In this document: positions 51,173 through 58,461 of the stretch, in pieces
Numbering within the stretch: position 1 is the first letter of the stretch
How the letters are laid out: each line of letters starts with the position of its first letter
DNA from: Lachnospiraceae bacterium
Lineage (GTDB): Bacteria > Bacillota_A > Clostridia > Lachnospirales > Lachnospiraceae
Assembly (NCBI GenBank): GCA_024683935.1
Contig: JAIKXV010000113.1
Coordinates: 1 to 64,000 of the forward strand
Direction of reading: 5' to 3'
DNA length: 64,000 nt
Program-made: the position numbers and the translations under genes
The notes under the pieces: model-generated
Told to the model about the DNA's origin: nothing
The model's input: the letters and a program-made list of their open reading frames with translations, nothing else
Databases searched by the model: none

Positions 51173-51205
51173 ACAAATATAATCCGAATAAAGTATTTTT
51201 GAAAG

Positions 51206-51562
51206 TCAGCGGGGACAGGCAATCTCCGCTACTTTTTCTATTGTGTGATGAAGGGATTCTGCAAGACGGGTATCAGCAGCCTTGTAGAGCATTTCTTTTC
51301 CCTCCCTGTGGGACACAATGAGACCCGCAGTCTTCAGGAGACGCAGATGGTGGGAAACAGCGGGGCTGGACATACCTACCGCCGCAGCAATATTCGCAAC
51401 ACACTCCTCGGTGTGGCAGAGAAGCCAGAAGATCCTTAAGCGGCTCGGATCGCCAAGCTGCTTCATGGCTCCGGATACCGAAACTATTATCTCCGTTTCG
51501 GGAAAATGTGACGCGATCATTTCTGAATTTGAATCATGTTTGTGAGGAAGCTTCGTTGTCAT
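51206..51562 (-). CDS. ArsR/SmtB-family metalloregulator
   Basis: 118 residues. Winged helix with MKQLGDPSRLRIFWLLCHTEECVANIA and recognition helix SSPAVSHHLRLLKTAGLI, followed by wing SHREGKEMLY. A metal releases such repressors from DNA. The alpha-3 site keeps one Cys (EECVANIA); the alpha-5 site is irregular (DTRLAESLHHTIEKVAEIAC). The N-terminus KHDSNSEMIASHF is His-rich and may contribute ligands. Start overlaps the larC stop by four bases, so it is coupled to nickel-cofactor genes. Likely binds the palindrome at 48151-48168. Its last codons double as the proC terminator hairpin. Confidence 0.92.
   Translation of the reverse strand: MTTKLPHKHDSNSEMIASHFPETEIIVSVSGAMKQLGDPSRLRIFWLLCHTEECVANIAAAVGMSSPAVSHHLRLLKTAGLIVSHREGKEMLYKAADTRLAESLHHTIEKVAEIACPR
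51208..51237 (+). terminator. Terminator of proC, inside the 3' end of the arsR gene
   Basis: AGCGGGGA / TCTCCGCT, an 8-bp stem with one G-T pair and a 7-base loop, followed by ACTTTTTC. The same bases encode the last residues of the convergent ArsR protein. Confidence 0.8.
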
Positions 51563-52380
51563 ATCAGTATAGCCCTCAGTATTCCGGGGAGCTCATGTTC
51601 CCTTTTTCCGGCTCCGAGACCGGTCTTTTTCGGAATGATGATCTCCGGAAGCTCTTTAGATGTCATTACAGCCGCCGCAAAGGCAGCTCCTGTGGGAGTC
51701 ACATATTCCCCCTGTCTGTCCATTATTGAAAGGGGAAGTTTGTACTTTTCCGCTATATTGAGAACCGCGGGCACGGGAACAGGAAGCACTCCGTGCTGGC
51801 AGCGGACGGTGCCGGTACCCTCGCAGATCTTCGGTATGATAACTTCATCTATTTTCAGATTGTCAAAGCAGACCGCAGCAGCCACCACATCCACAATGGA
51901 ATCAATGGCGCCCACCTCATGAAAATGCACTTCTTCTATCGGCCTGTTATGGGCTTTCGCTTCGGATTCCGCCAGAATGGTAAAGATCTTTACGGCAAGG
52001 TCCCTTGCCTTTTCGCTTATATCAAGAGAGTTTATGATCCCGGTAACATCCTTCAGATTCCGGTGATGATGATGGTGGTGATGATGATGCTCCTCATGAG
52101 CCTTATCCCCTTTTCCATCGTGGGCTGCAGTATCGGCGTGTCCGTACAGATACTCCATATCGTGGTCATGATTCTCATGGGAATGATTTAGTATAACGTT
52201 AAAGTCACAGCAGTCGATCCCGGATTTTTTTACCCGGCTTATCTCCGTGCGGAAGCTCTCATCCTTTATTCCGGAAAGAGCCTTATTTAATATTTCTTCG
52301 TCCGCCCCCAGATCCAGCAGGGCCGCAACTGTCATATCTCCGCTGATACCGGAGCTGCATTCGAGATAAAGTGTATTCAT
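51559..52380 (-). CDS. larC: LarC N-terminal part only (nickel insertion protein LarC1), His-rich
   Basis: LarC inserts nickel into the pincer cofactor of lactate racemase and related enzymes using CTP. 273 residues: LYLECSSGISGDMTVAALLDLG start, VHFHEVGAIDSIVDVV, EGTGTVRCQHGVLPVPVPAV and YVTPTGAAFAAAV. A His-rich insert (residues 66-106) ends in nine consecutive histidines, fitting nickel storage. The protein stops at TGLGAGKREHELPGILRAIL, where LarC normally goes on, often by frameshift, into a C-terminal CTP-binding domain; here the arsR gene begins instead. Confidence 0.93.
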   Translation of the reverse strand: MNTLYLECSSGISGDMTVAALLDLGADEEILNKALSGIKDESFRTEISRVKKSGIDCCDFNVILNHSHENHDHDMEYLYGHADTAAHDGKGDKAHEEHHHHHHHHHRNLKDVTGIINSLDISEKARDLAVKIFTILAESEAKAHNRPIEEVHFHEVGAIDSIVDVVAAAVCFDNLKIDEVIIPKICEGTGTVRCQHGVLPVPVPAVLNIAEKYKLPLSIMDRQGEYVTPTGAAFAAAVMTSKELPEIIIPKKTGLGAGKREHELPGILRAILI

Positions 52381-53141
52381 TAACTGCCGGCACCGTTCCT
52401 TTCCGCAAGCCTGTTTATCTGAACCGCGATATAACCCGCACCGTAACCGTTGTCGATATTGACCGTTGCAATACCGTTGGCACAGGAATTGATCATTGTG
52501 AGAAGAGCCGACATCCCGTTAAAGCTGGCGCCGTAGCCCACCGACGTGGGAACCGCGATGACAGGAACAGAAACCAGCCCGCCGATCACGCTCGCAAGAG
52601 CCCCTTCCATTCCTGCAACGGCAATAACGCAGTTTGCTTTCTGCAGATCCTCCGTCTTTGACAGGAGGCGGTGGAGCCCGCTCACTCCTACATCATAGAT
52701 ACGTTCAACACGGGAACCGAAGAATTCCGCAGTCTGTGCCGCTTCCTCCGCTACCGGGATATCAGCAGTCCCGGCGCAGCAGACGGCGATATTTCCTATT
52801 CTGTCCGTACCCCGGACGCCAATCTTCAGAATCCGTGACACCGGATCGTACTCAATACCTTTTAGCTTTTCCTTCAGGTATTCATACTGCTCCGGAGTGG
52901 ATCTGGTACCGAAGGCTGAGCCGTCTTCCTCGTACAGCTTTTCGAAGATCTTCAGCAGATGATCTTTTCCCTTCCCTTCGCAGTAAACCACCTCGGGAAA
53001 ACCGCTCCTTAGTTTCCGGTGGGTATCCAGCCTGGCAAAACCCAGATCCTTAAAAGGCTCCGTACGGAAGTAGGATTCCGCTTCCTCCACCGAGAGCTCG
53101 CCATTCTTTACTTTATTTAGAATGTCACGTGCTTCTGTCAT
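52380..53141 (-). CDS. larB: LarB, pyridinium-3,5-biscarboxylate mononucleotide synthase
   Basis: Carboxylates and hydrolyses nicotinate adenine dinucleotide in the first step of the nickel-pincer cofactor pathway. 253 residues: N-terminal helical domain, then a PurE-like domain (GNIAVCCAGTADIPVAEEAA, FGSRVERIYDVGVSGLHRLL, VIAVPTSVGYGASFNG, LLTMINSCANGIATVNIDNG). Length is standard. Its TAA overlaps the larC ATG. Neither larE nor larA is in the window. Confidence 0.95.
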   Translation of the reverse strand: MTEARDILNKVKNGELSVEEAESYFRTEPFKDLGFARLDTHRKLRSGFPEVVYCEGKGKDHLLKIFEKLYEEDGSAFGTRSTPEQYEYLKEKLKGIEYDPVSRILKIGVRGTDRIGNIAVCCAGTADIPVAEEAAQTAEFFGSRVERIYDVGVSGLHRLLSKTEDLQKANCVIAVAGMEGALASVIGGLVSVPVIAVPTSVGYGASFNGMSALLTMINSCANGIATVNIDNGYGAGYIAVQINRLAERNGAGS

Positions 53142-53181
53142 AAATCTCTTTCACCCCGAAGCATCCGGAAGGATCTAGTCA

Positions 53182-54069
53182 TCAAAGATCAGGATCCAGC
53201 AGGTTCATGATCTCCGGCCTGTCCTCTTCATAGGAAGAAAAGCAGTAGTATCTCATCCCCACAGAACCGGCTCCTTCGCAGTTATCCTGCCTGTCATCAA
53301 TAAAAAGACACTCCTCCGGGTCAAGCATAAATCTGTCACAGAAAAGCCTGAAAATATCCCTGTCGGGTTTTATCAGCTTTACGTCACAGGAAAAAATACC
53401 GCCGTCCATAAGGGGCAGGAAATCCAGCACCTCGGGACGCGCATGCATTACGTGCTTTGAATAATTGGAAAGATACATTATCCTGTATCCCAGTTTCCGC
53501 ACATCCCTAAGCCAGGGTATGGCGTAACCGCAGCGGAGAACTGCTCTGGAAATGTGGTCGTAACACCATCTGATATATTCAGGCGGAATTCCGGGATCCG
53601 CATCCATAAAGGACTGCAGTATCTCGTCCTCCGACATGACCGCCCGGTCGAGTTCTGACCACCGCCCATCACCGTACATGGCGTTTGCGATCCTTAAACC
53701 CATTTCCTCTCCGTATCTTTCCTTTACGAATTCCAGGCTCTTAAATCTTATCAGCACATTTCCTATGTCAAAAATAACTGTGCTGATCTTCTTCTCTTCC
53801 CCTTCGAAAAAAGAAAAGCTTAAACCGCGCCTTTCTTCTGCCAGAACAGAGAGCATGTTTTTCAGCTTTCCGGTGTATTCACGAATCTGCTCCGGAATAC
53901 AGCCGCAGTTTATAAACACAAGGTTTATGGGCCGGCTGCTCTCGGATAAACAGTCATGGAGAGCATCCAGATTGCCGCCAAAGTAATCGGGAAGTCTGAG
54001 GATATTATGTATGCGGGAAAAAATATCAGACCTGTCCTCCGCACCTTTAAAGTCGATAACGAATTTCAA
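53182..54069 (-). CDS. Barstar-like domain fused to a HAD-family hydrolase
   Basis: 295 residues. Residues 1-90 look like barstar, the inhibitor of barnase-type RNases: IDFKGAEDRSDIFSRI, LPDYFGGNLDALHDCLSES (keeping the Asp pair that contacts barnase), LVFINCG and a last strand LSFSFFEG. From ~95 a HAD phosphatase of YihX type: VIFDIGNVLIRF (nucleophile Asp), MYLSNYSK, LIKPDRDIF and CLFIDDRQDN, with a helical cap between. HAD enzymes of this group remove phosphate from sugar phosphates. No barnase is nearby. Possibly first gene of the larB-larC-arsR unit (40 bases apart). Confidence 0.85.
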   Translation of the reverse strand: MKFVIDFKGAEDRSDIFSRIHNILRLPDYFGGNLDALHDCLSESSRPINLVFINCGCIPEQIREYTGKLKNMLSVLAEERRGLSFSFFEGEEKKISTVIFDIGNVLIRFKSLEFVKERYGEEMGLRIANAMYGDGRWSELDRAVMSEDEILQSFMDADPGIPPEYIRWCYDHISRAVLRCGYAIPWLRDVRKLGYRIMYLSNYSKHVMHARPEVLDFLPLMDGGIFSCDVKLIKPDRDIFRLFCDRFMLDPEECLFIDDRQDNCEGAGSVGMRYYCFSSYEEDRPEIMNLLDPDL

Positions 54070-54086
54070 ATAAAACCCCCGTCTCT

Positions 54087-54116
54087 AAAAATACCCCCAG
54101 ACATATGCCTGAGGGT
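54087..54116 (-). terminator. Terminator of tRNA-Thr
   Basis: ACCCTCAGGC / GTCTGGGGGT with a 4-base loop and ATTTTT, 10 bases after the tRNA end on the minus strand. Confidence 0.85.
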
Positions 54117-54125
54117 TACTATAAG

Positions 54126-54198
54126 TGCTGGAACGCAGAGTCGAACTGCGGACCTCATCACTACCAATGATGCGCTCTACCTCCTGAGCCATTCCAGC
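54126..54198 (-). tRNA. tRNA-Thr (anticodon GGT)
   Basis: 73 bases. Acceptor GCTGGAA / TTCCAGC, D-arm GGCTC...GAGC, anticodon stem CATCA / TGATG with loop TTGGTAG (anticodon GGT at loop positions 3-5), T-arm CGCAG TTCGACT CTGCG and discriminator A. The CCA end is not encoded. Own promoter and terminator, so a single-tRNA transcript. Confidence 0.95.
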
Positions 54199-54213
54199 TT
54201 ACCACGCCCGTCT

Positions 54214-54242
54214 ATCCTACCAAAGTAAAAGAAAAAAGTCAA
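54214..54242 (-). promoter_or_regulatory. Promoter of tRNA-Thr
   Basis: Minus-strand TTGACT (54237-54242), 17-base spacer, TAGGAT (54214-54219). Confidence 0.65.
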
Positions 54243-54245
54243 TCA

Positions 54246-55136
54246 TTAAATAATTATCACGTTAACGGTGCATTTTCCAAGCTCTTCCGTAACTCTTTCC
54301 TTCATGGCGGCAACAGTCTTTCTGATATCCCTGAAGCATCTGTCGCCGCGGAAAGAAAGCTCTATATCCACATAGATCTTTTCTCCGTTCATACGGCTTT
54401 TGATCTCGCCCAGGGTTTCATATTCCTCGTAGAATTCGGACAGGATCTTCAATATCCGGAGCTGGTTTTCTTCATCCAGGGTAAGATCGGTAAGATCTAT
54501 CAGGGATTTCTTCAGGTTTTTGATAACCAGCAGGGAAAAAGGAATCGCAAGGACTATACTGACAGCCGGAGCAAAGTAGGAGATCCAGGATCTCCCCACA
54601 AAGATAATCTCTATTACCAGAGTGATCATGGAAATGATATCGAAAACAAACTCCTTCTGAGCACTGATATAGGCGGTATGGAGCATTTTGCTGTGATTAA
54701 CGCTTACCAGCTTCTTTTCTTTATTGACGATAAAGATATCGATAAGGAATCCTATGATACTGACTATCAGAGCGAAGAGCAGGTACTCCTCTCCCTCCTC
54801 CGATCCGTGCATCAGCTTCCTTACTGCAAACAATACTATACAGAAAAGGCCCGCGAGATCGAACATCTCGCAGCTAAGAGCCGTGATGGCTTCCACCTTT
54901 TCTGTACCGTAATTATATTTGAACTTCAGGTTTTTATTCAGCTTCCTGGAGAGTATAAGGAGAATGATACCCGGCACAAATATGCTGGCATTCTCAATAA
55001 ATTCCAGCCAGAGCACCATGGAACGGCTGGCGCAGGCAGCAACAAATGATGTTACAAAATTGGGTATCTTCCAGATAACCAGCAGAACTGCGATCTTATA
55101 TTGTTCGGTCAAGGCTTCGGATTTTTTACTCATCAC
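54246..55136 (-). CDS. Cation diffusion facilitator-like transporter with altered metal site
   Basis: 296 residues with six membrane segments and a C-terminal ~75-residue cytoplasmic domain (KIYVDIELSFRGDRCFRDI) as in CDF exporters of Zn, Mn or Fe. The transport-site residues differ from the canonical DxxxD (TM2) and HxxxD (TM5): TM2 reads WLEFIENAS (E and N) and TM5 KEFVFDII (E and D). The site is therefore acidic without histidine, which argues against zinc. TM3-4 is normal (FDLAGLFCIVLFAVRKL). The ATG has no neighbour gene in the same direction; next is tRNA-Thr. Confidence 0.82.
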   Translation of the reverse strand: MMSKKSEALTEQYKIAVLLVIWKIPNFVTSFVAACASRSMVLWLEFIENASIFVPGIILLILSRKLNKNLKFKYNYGTEKVEAITALSCEMFDLAGLFCIVLFAVRKLMHGSEEGEEYLLFALIVSIIGFLIDIFIVNKEKKLVSVNHSKMLHTAYISAQKEFVFDIISMITLVIEIIFVGRSWISYFAPAVSIVLAIPFSLLVIKNLKKSLIDLTDLTLDEENQLRILKILSEFYEEYETLGEIKSRMNGEKIYVDIELSFRGDRCFRDIRKTVAAMKERVTEELGKCTVNVIII

Positions 55137-55195
55137 CCTGAATTATACGCTTTTCTGCCCCCGGTTGCCAAGTATTTGATCACTATAAATAAAAT

Positions 55196-55735
55196 TTACA
55201 GCAGTCCCTTAATGCATTCCTCTACTTTTGACATGTCCGCAGTAGGCTCAAACCTTGCAGCCACATTGCCTTCCCTGTCGATAATGAACTTCGTAAAATT
55301 CCATTTGATATCCGGCTTCTTATCCCAGTCGGGATCCTGATCCGCGAACATCTTTTCAAGAAGTGCTTTGTATTCATGCTCTTCAAATCCCTCAAATCCC
55401 TTCTGGGATTTCAGATAGGTATAAAGCGGAAGCTCGTTCTCACCATTCACATCCGACTTCTTCATCTGCGGGAATGTGGTATTGAAGTGAACCGTGCAGA
55501 ATTCATGGATCTCATCATCACTTCCAGGAGCCTGCCCGCCGAACTGGTTGCAGGGAATGTCCAGTATCTCAAGACCCTTTTCATGATAATCCCTGTACAG
55601 CTTTTCAATGGGCTCATACTGGGGAGTGAAGCCGCATCCCGTAGCCGTATTCACCACAAGGATAACCTTTCCTTTGTAATCTGCCAGATTGAGTTCCTCA
55701 CCCTTGCCTGTTGTTATCTTATAATCGTAGATCAT
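55196..55735 (-). CDS. Glutathione peroxidase-like thiol peroxidase
   Basis: 179 residues. Catalytic cysteine C34 in VNTATGCGFTPQY (Cys, not selenocysteine), the Gln in PCNQFGGQAPGSDDEI and the Trp/Asn in IKWNFTKFIIDREG complete the peroxidatic tetrad. A second Cys (EFCTVHF) may act as resolving residue, as in thioredoxin-dependent members; trxB is encoded at 29955. AAAGGAGGA precedes the start. Strong promoter and a double palindrome upstream. Confidence 0.94.
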   Translation of the reverse strand: MIYDYKITTGKGEELNLADYKGKVILVVNTATGCGFTPQYEPIEKLYRDYHEKGLEILDIPCNQFGGQAPGSDDEIHEFCTVHFNTTFPQMKKSDVNGENELPLYTYLKSQKGFEGFEEHEYKALLEKMFADQDPDWDKKPDIKWNFTKFIIDREGNVAARFEPTADMSKVEECIKGLL

Positions 55736-55805
55736 CGCCGTCCTCCTTTAATTGACTTATAGTATGCTTATTCTTCGGTGCTGTTCGTTGTTTAACTTTT
55801 ACACC

Positions 55806-55833
55806 ATTATATTTTATAAAATCTATTTGTCAA
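55806..55833 (-). promoter_or_regulatory. Promoter of the glutathione peroxidase gene
   Basis: Minus-strand TTGACA (55828-55833), 16-base spacer, TATAAT (55806-55811): consensus hexamers with a short spacer. Confidence 0.85.
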
Positions 55834-55849
55834 GGGGTAAATTTTATTT

Positions 55850-55879
55850 TTTCCGGAAACTTTATTCTGTTTCCGGAAA
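55850..55879 (-). promoter_or_regulatory. Two palindromes TTTCCGGAAA upstream of the peroxidase promoter
   Basis: Identical 10-bp palindromes at 55850-55859 and 55870-55879, centres 20 bases apart (two helical turns), beginning 17 bases upstream of the -35 box. Position suits an activator dimer pair. Confidence 0.5.
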
Positions 55880-55916
55880 AAAACAAAAGAAAGCCGGCTG
55901 TTTCCGCAGCCGGCTT
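55875..55916 (-). terminator. Terminator of the ftsEX-ctpA operon
   Basis: AAGCCGGCTG / CAGCCGGCTT stem (55891-55916) followed by TCTTTTGTTTTTTT on the minus strand, 30 bases after the S41 protease gene. Confidence 0.9.
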
Positions 55917-55945
55917 ATACACAATACTATATTTGAATGTCAGGA

Positions 55946-57172
55946 TTACTGATTCAGAATTTCCATGGCTTTTTCAAGCTGGTTATCGGTACCGTCCTTC
56001 TTGTAGCGGTCCTTGTCGAATTCGACGACCACATCCGGCTCTATGCCGGTTCCCTGGATATTGAGGCCGTTGGGTGTGTAATACTTGGCGTTGGTGAGCT
56101 TTATGGCTGAACCGTCGGTCAGGGGATAAATACTCTGCACTATACCCTTGCCGTAAGTGGTGGTACCTACCACCTTGCCGGCGCCATAGTCCTTTAACGC
56201 TCCTGTTACAAGCTCGCTCGCGCTGGCGCTTCCGGAATCAACCAGAACCACCATGGGAAGTCCCAGTTCCTCCGGGCTTACCGCATTATAATCGAACCTC
56301 TTTCCCTGCTTATCCATCGTATAGGTCACGACGCCGGTTCCGATCAGATCATCCGTGATCCGTACAGCAGCATCAACCATGCCGCCGCCGTTTCCCCGGA
56401 GATCCAGGATAAGCTTCTTCATGCCCTTTGACCTCAGGTCGGAAAGGGCGCTTTCAAACTGCCCCACCGTGATATCTTCAAAAGTTCCTATAATTATGTG
56501 GCCGGTATTATTTTCCAGCATATTGTGGGATACGGTGACGGACTCCACCTTTTTCCTCGGTATCGTGAATTTCACCTCATCCATGTTTTCACCGCGGAGC
56601 ATGACAAGTTCGACGCTGGTTCCTTCCCTGCCCCGGACCATATCCACCAGATCAGAGATGTCTATTCCCACAGCGTCATTGCCGTCAACCTTATAGAAAA
56701 TATCCCCGGGTTCCACGCCGGCTTCCTTTGCAGAGGAATCATCGGAGGCAAAGCCTGACACCTCAAAGAGACCCTGCTCGTTCTCTATGATGGTGACACC
56801 TATTCCTTCAAAGGAGCCCTGCTGGGTTTCATGTACCCTGGAATACTCTTTTGCACTGTAGTACTCGGAGTACTTGTCATTAAGGGACTCCACCAGCCCC
56901 TTGTACATGCCTTCCGCACGGTCCTCCGGAGTTTCCCCGTCTACACTATCCTCCTGATAATCCAGGTAATAATAGTCTATATAATCATTTAGCAGGTCTA
57001 TCTTCGCTTTTATCTCGGAGGTGAGAATGGCGCTGTTATCCGGCAAAAATCCCCTGCCCGTTATCAGATTATAAACGGATCCTCCGAAAAGGATGAGTAT
57101 CAGTATCAGAAGGGCCATCACCAGCCCTGTAATGAGACCGCCCCAAAAGCCCGGTTTTTCTTTCATTATCAC
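55946..57172 (-). CDS. Carboxyl-terminal processing protease (S41, CtpA/CtpB type)
   Basis: 408 residues. N-terminal membrane anchor (GLITGLVMALLILILILFGG), a helical region, a PDZ domain (~110-190: GIGVTIIENEQGLFEVSG and AGVEPGDIFYKVDG) and the S41 catalytic domain with serine in VLVDSGSASASELVTGAL and lysine in VGTTTYGKGIVQS. Processes extracellular proteins. Encoded directly after the M23 activator of FtsEX, three bases apart, which suggests it controls cell-wall hydrolase activity during division. Confidence 0.95.
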   Translation of the reverse strand: MIMKEKPGFWGGLITGLVMALLILILILFGGSVYNLITGRGFLPDNSAILTSEIKAKIDLLNDYIDYYYLDYQEDSVDGETPEDRAEGMYKGLVESLNDKYSEYYSAKEYSRVHETQQGSFEGIGVTIIENEQGLFEVSGFASDDSSAKEAGVEPGDIFYKVDGNDAVGIDISDLVDMVRGREGTSVELVMLRGENMDEVKFTIPRKKVESVTVSHNMLENNTGHIIIGTFEDITVGQFESALSDLRSKGMKKLILDLRGNGGGMVDAAVRITDDLIGTGVVTYTMDKQGKRFDYNAVSPEELGLPMVVLVDSGSASASELVTGALKDYGAGKVVGTTTYGKGIVQSIYPLTDGSAIKLTNAKYYTPNGLNIQGTGIEPDVVVEFDKDRYKKDGTDNQLEKAMEILNQ

Positions 57173-57174
57173 AC

Positions 57175-58461
57175 CTACTTCTTTAAGTATTTCCAGGGAG
57201 ACACATAAGATCCTGACTGTCTGACCCCGAAATGGAGATGGGGACCCGTACTCCTGCCGGTGGAACCCACGGCGGCTATCCTGTCGCCTCTTGAAACCTC
57301 CTGTCCAGCAGACACCCCGAGGGATGAGCAGTGCATATATATGCTTATCAGGTCATCTCCATGATCTAACATTATATAATTTCCCATCGAAGGAGAATAA
57401 TCCGCAGCAATAACCTTGCCGTCATAGGCCGCGAGTACCGGCGAACCGGAAGGAGCCGCAAGATCTATGCCGTTGTGCATCATCTCCACTCCGAGAGTGG
57501 GATGCATCCTCATTCCGTAGTCATCGGATACCCTGGTGTAATCGGGAGCCGGAAAGGCGAATTTACCGCCGTCATACTTTCTCCTCTGCTCCTCGGCAAG
57601 GGCTGCTTTCTCTGCCTTTATTGCAGCCTCCAGAGCCGCTATCTGAGCGGTCTCTGCAGCTATCATGCTTTCATATTCCTTTATCAGCGCTTCCCTGTCG
57701 CCTATAAGCGATTCGTACTTTTCTACCTGTCCGGCCTTTTCATCTATCAGGGAATCCAGCTTCTCTTTTTCTGCTTCCTCTTCTTCCGCCTTTTTCTGAA
57801 GGGACTCTTCCTCTTTTTCCAGATTTTTGAGGGCCGCTTCCAGCTTTGCCCTTGCCTCGGCGAATTCCTTCAGCTTTCTTTCATCATATTCCTGTATCTG
57901 TTTGATATACTCACTGCGGTTCAGGAACTGCCCGAAATCTTCGGAAGAAAAAAGAAGCTCTGCAAAGGCCTGATCTCCGGCTTCGTACATGAAGCGGATC
58001 CGCTTCTTCATATCCTCATATTGAGTCTTTACGTCATCCTTTGCTTCTTTAACATCATTTTCGGCGTCGACGATACGGAGCTCATTTTCGCTGATGGACT
58101 GCCTGAGGCGGTCCAGTTCATTCTGCGTCTCATCCGACTGCCGGTCAAGCTCCCTGATATCCGACATCACCTGGTCCTGGGCCGCAGAAAGGGCGTTTAT
58201 CTCGGATCTTGCCGAATCGCTTCCGCTTTTCAGGGTCGCTCTGTTCTGCTCGGCGTCCTTTACCTCCGCCTCTTTTTTCCGTATGGACTCATTTGTCAGA
58301 TTTTCACCGGAATAAGAAGAGGAAGAAGATCCTTCTTCTCCCTCACTATTCTTCGAGCTTTCTTTTTTTGCCCCGAACATATATGTCCCGCTGCTCCCTG
58401 CTGGAACAAGGATAAGGATGAGGAGCAGAAAACACAGGGCCTGATATATTCTTTTCTTCAT
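57175..58461 (-). CDS. FtsEX-linked murein hydrolase activator with coiled coil and M23 (LytM) domain
   Basis: 428 residues: signal peptide (ALCFLLLILILVPAGSSG), a long antiparallel coiled coil (~50-290) and a C-terminal M23 domain. Zinc and catalytic residues are present: HNGIDLAAPSGSPV (H and D) and GPHLHFGV (HxH), with IYMHC between. It could therefore be an active endopeptidase like PcsB-type partners or EnvC-like activator. The four-base overlap with ftsX is strong evidence that it works with FtsEX. Confidence 0.94.
   Translation of the reverse strand: MKKRIYQALCFLLLILILVPAGSSGTYMFGAKKESSKNSEGEEGSSSSSYSGENLTNESIRKKEAEVKDAEQNRATLKSGSDSARSEINALSAAQDQVMSDIRELDRQSDETQNELDRLRQSISENELRIVDAENDVKEAKDDVKTQYEDMKKRIRFMYEAGDQAFAELLFSSEDFGQFLNRSEYIKQIQEYDERKLKEFAEARAKLEAALKNLEKEEESLQKKAEEEEAEKEKLDSLIDEKAGQVEKYESLIGDREALIKEYESMIAAETAQIAALEAAIKAEKAALAEEQRRKYDGGKFAFPAPDYTRVSDDYGMRMHPTLGVEMMHNGIDLAAPSGSPVLAAYDGKVIAADYSPSMGNYIMLDHGDDLISIYMHCSSLGVSAGQEVSRGDRIAAVGSTGRSTGPHLHFGVRQSGSYVSPWKYLKK

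Noticed and set aside
52060..52110. CAT/CAC triplet run as a simple-sequence repeat or CRISPR-like array
   Set aside because: It encodes the polyhistidine stretch of LarC1; unit is 3 bases with no spacers.
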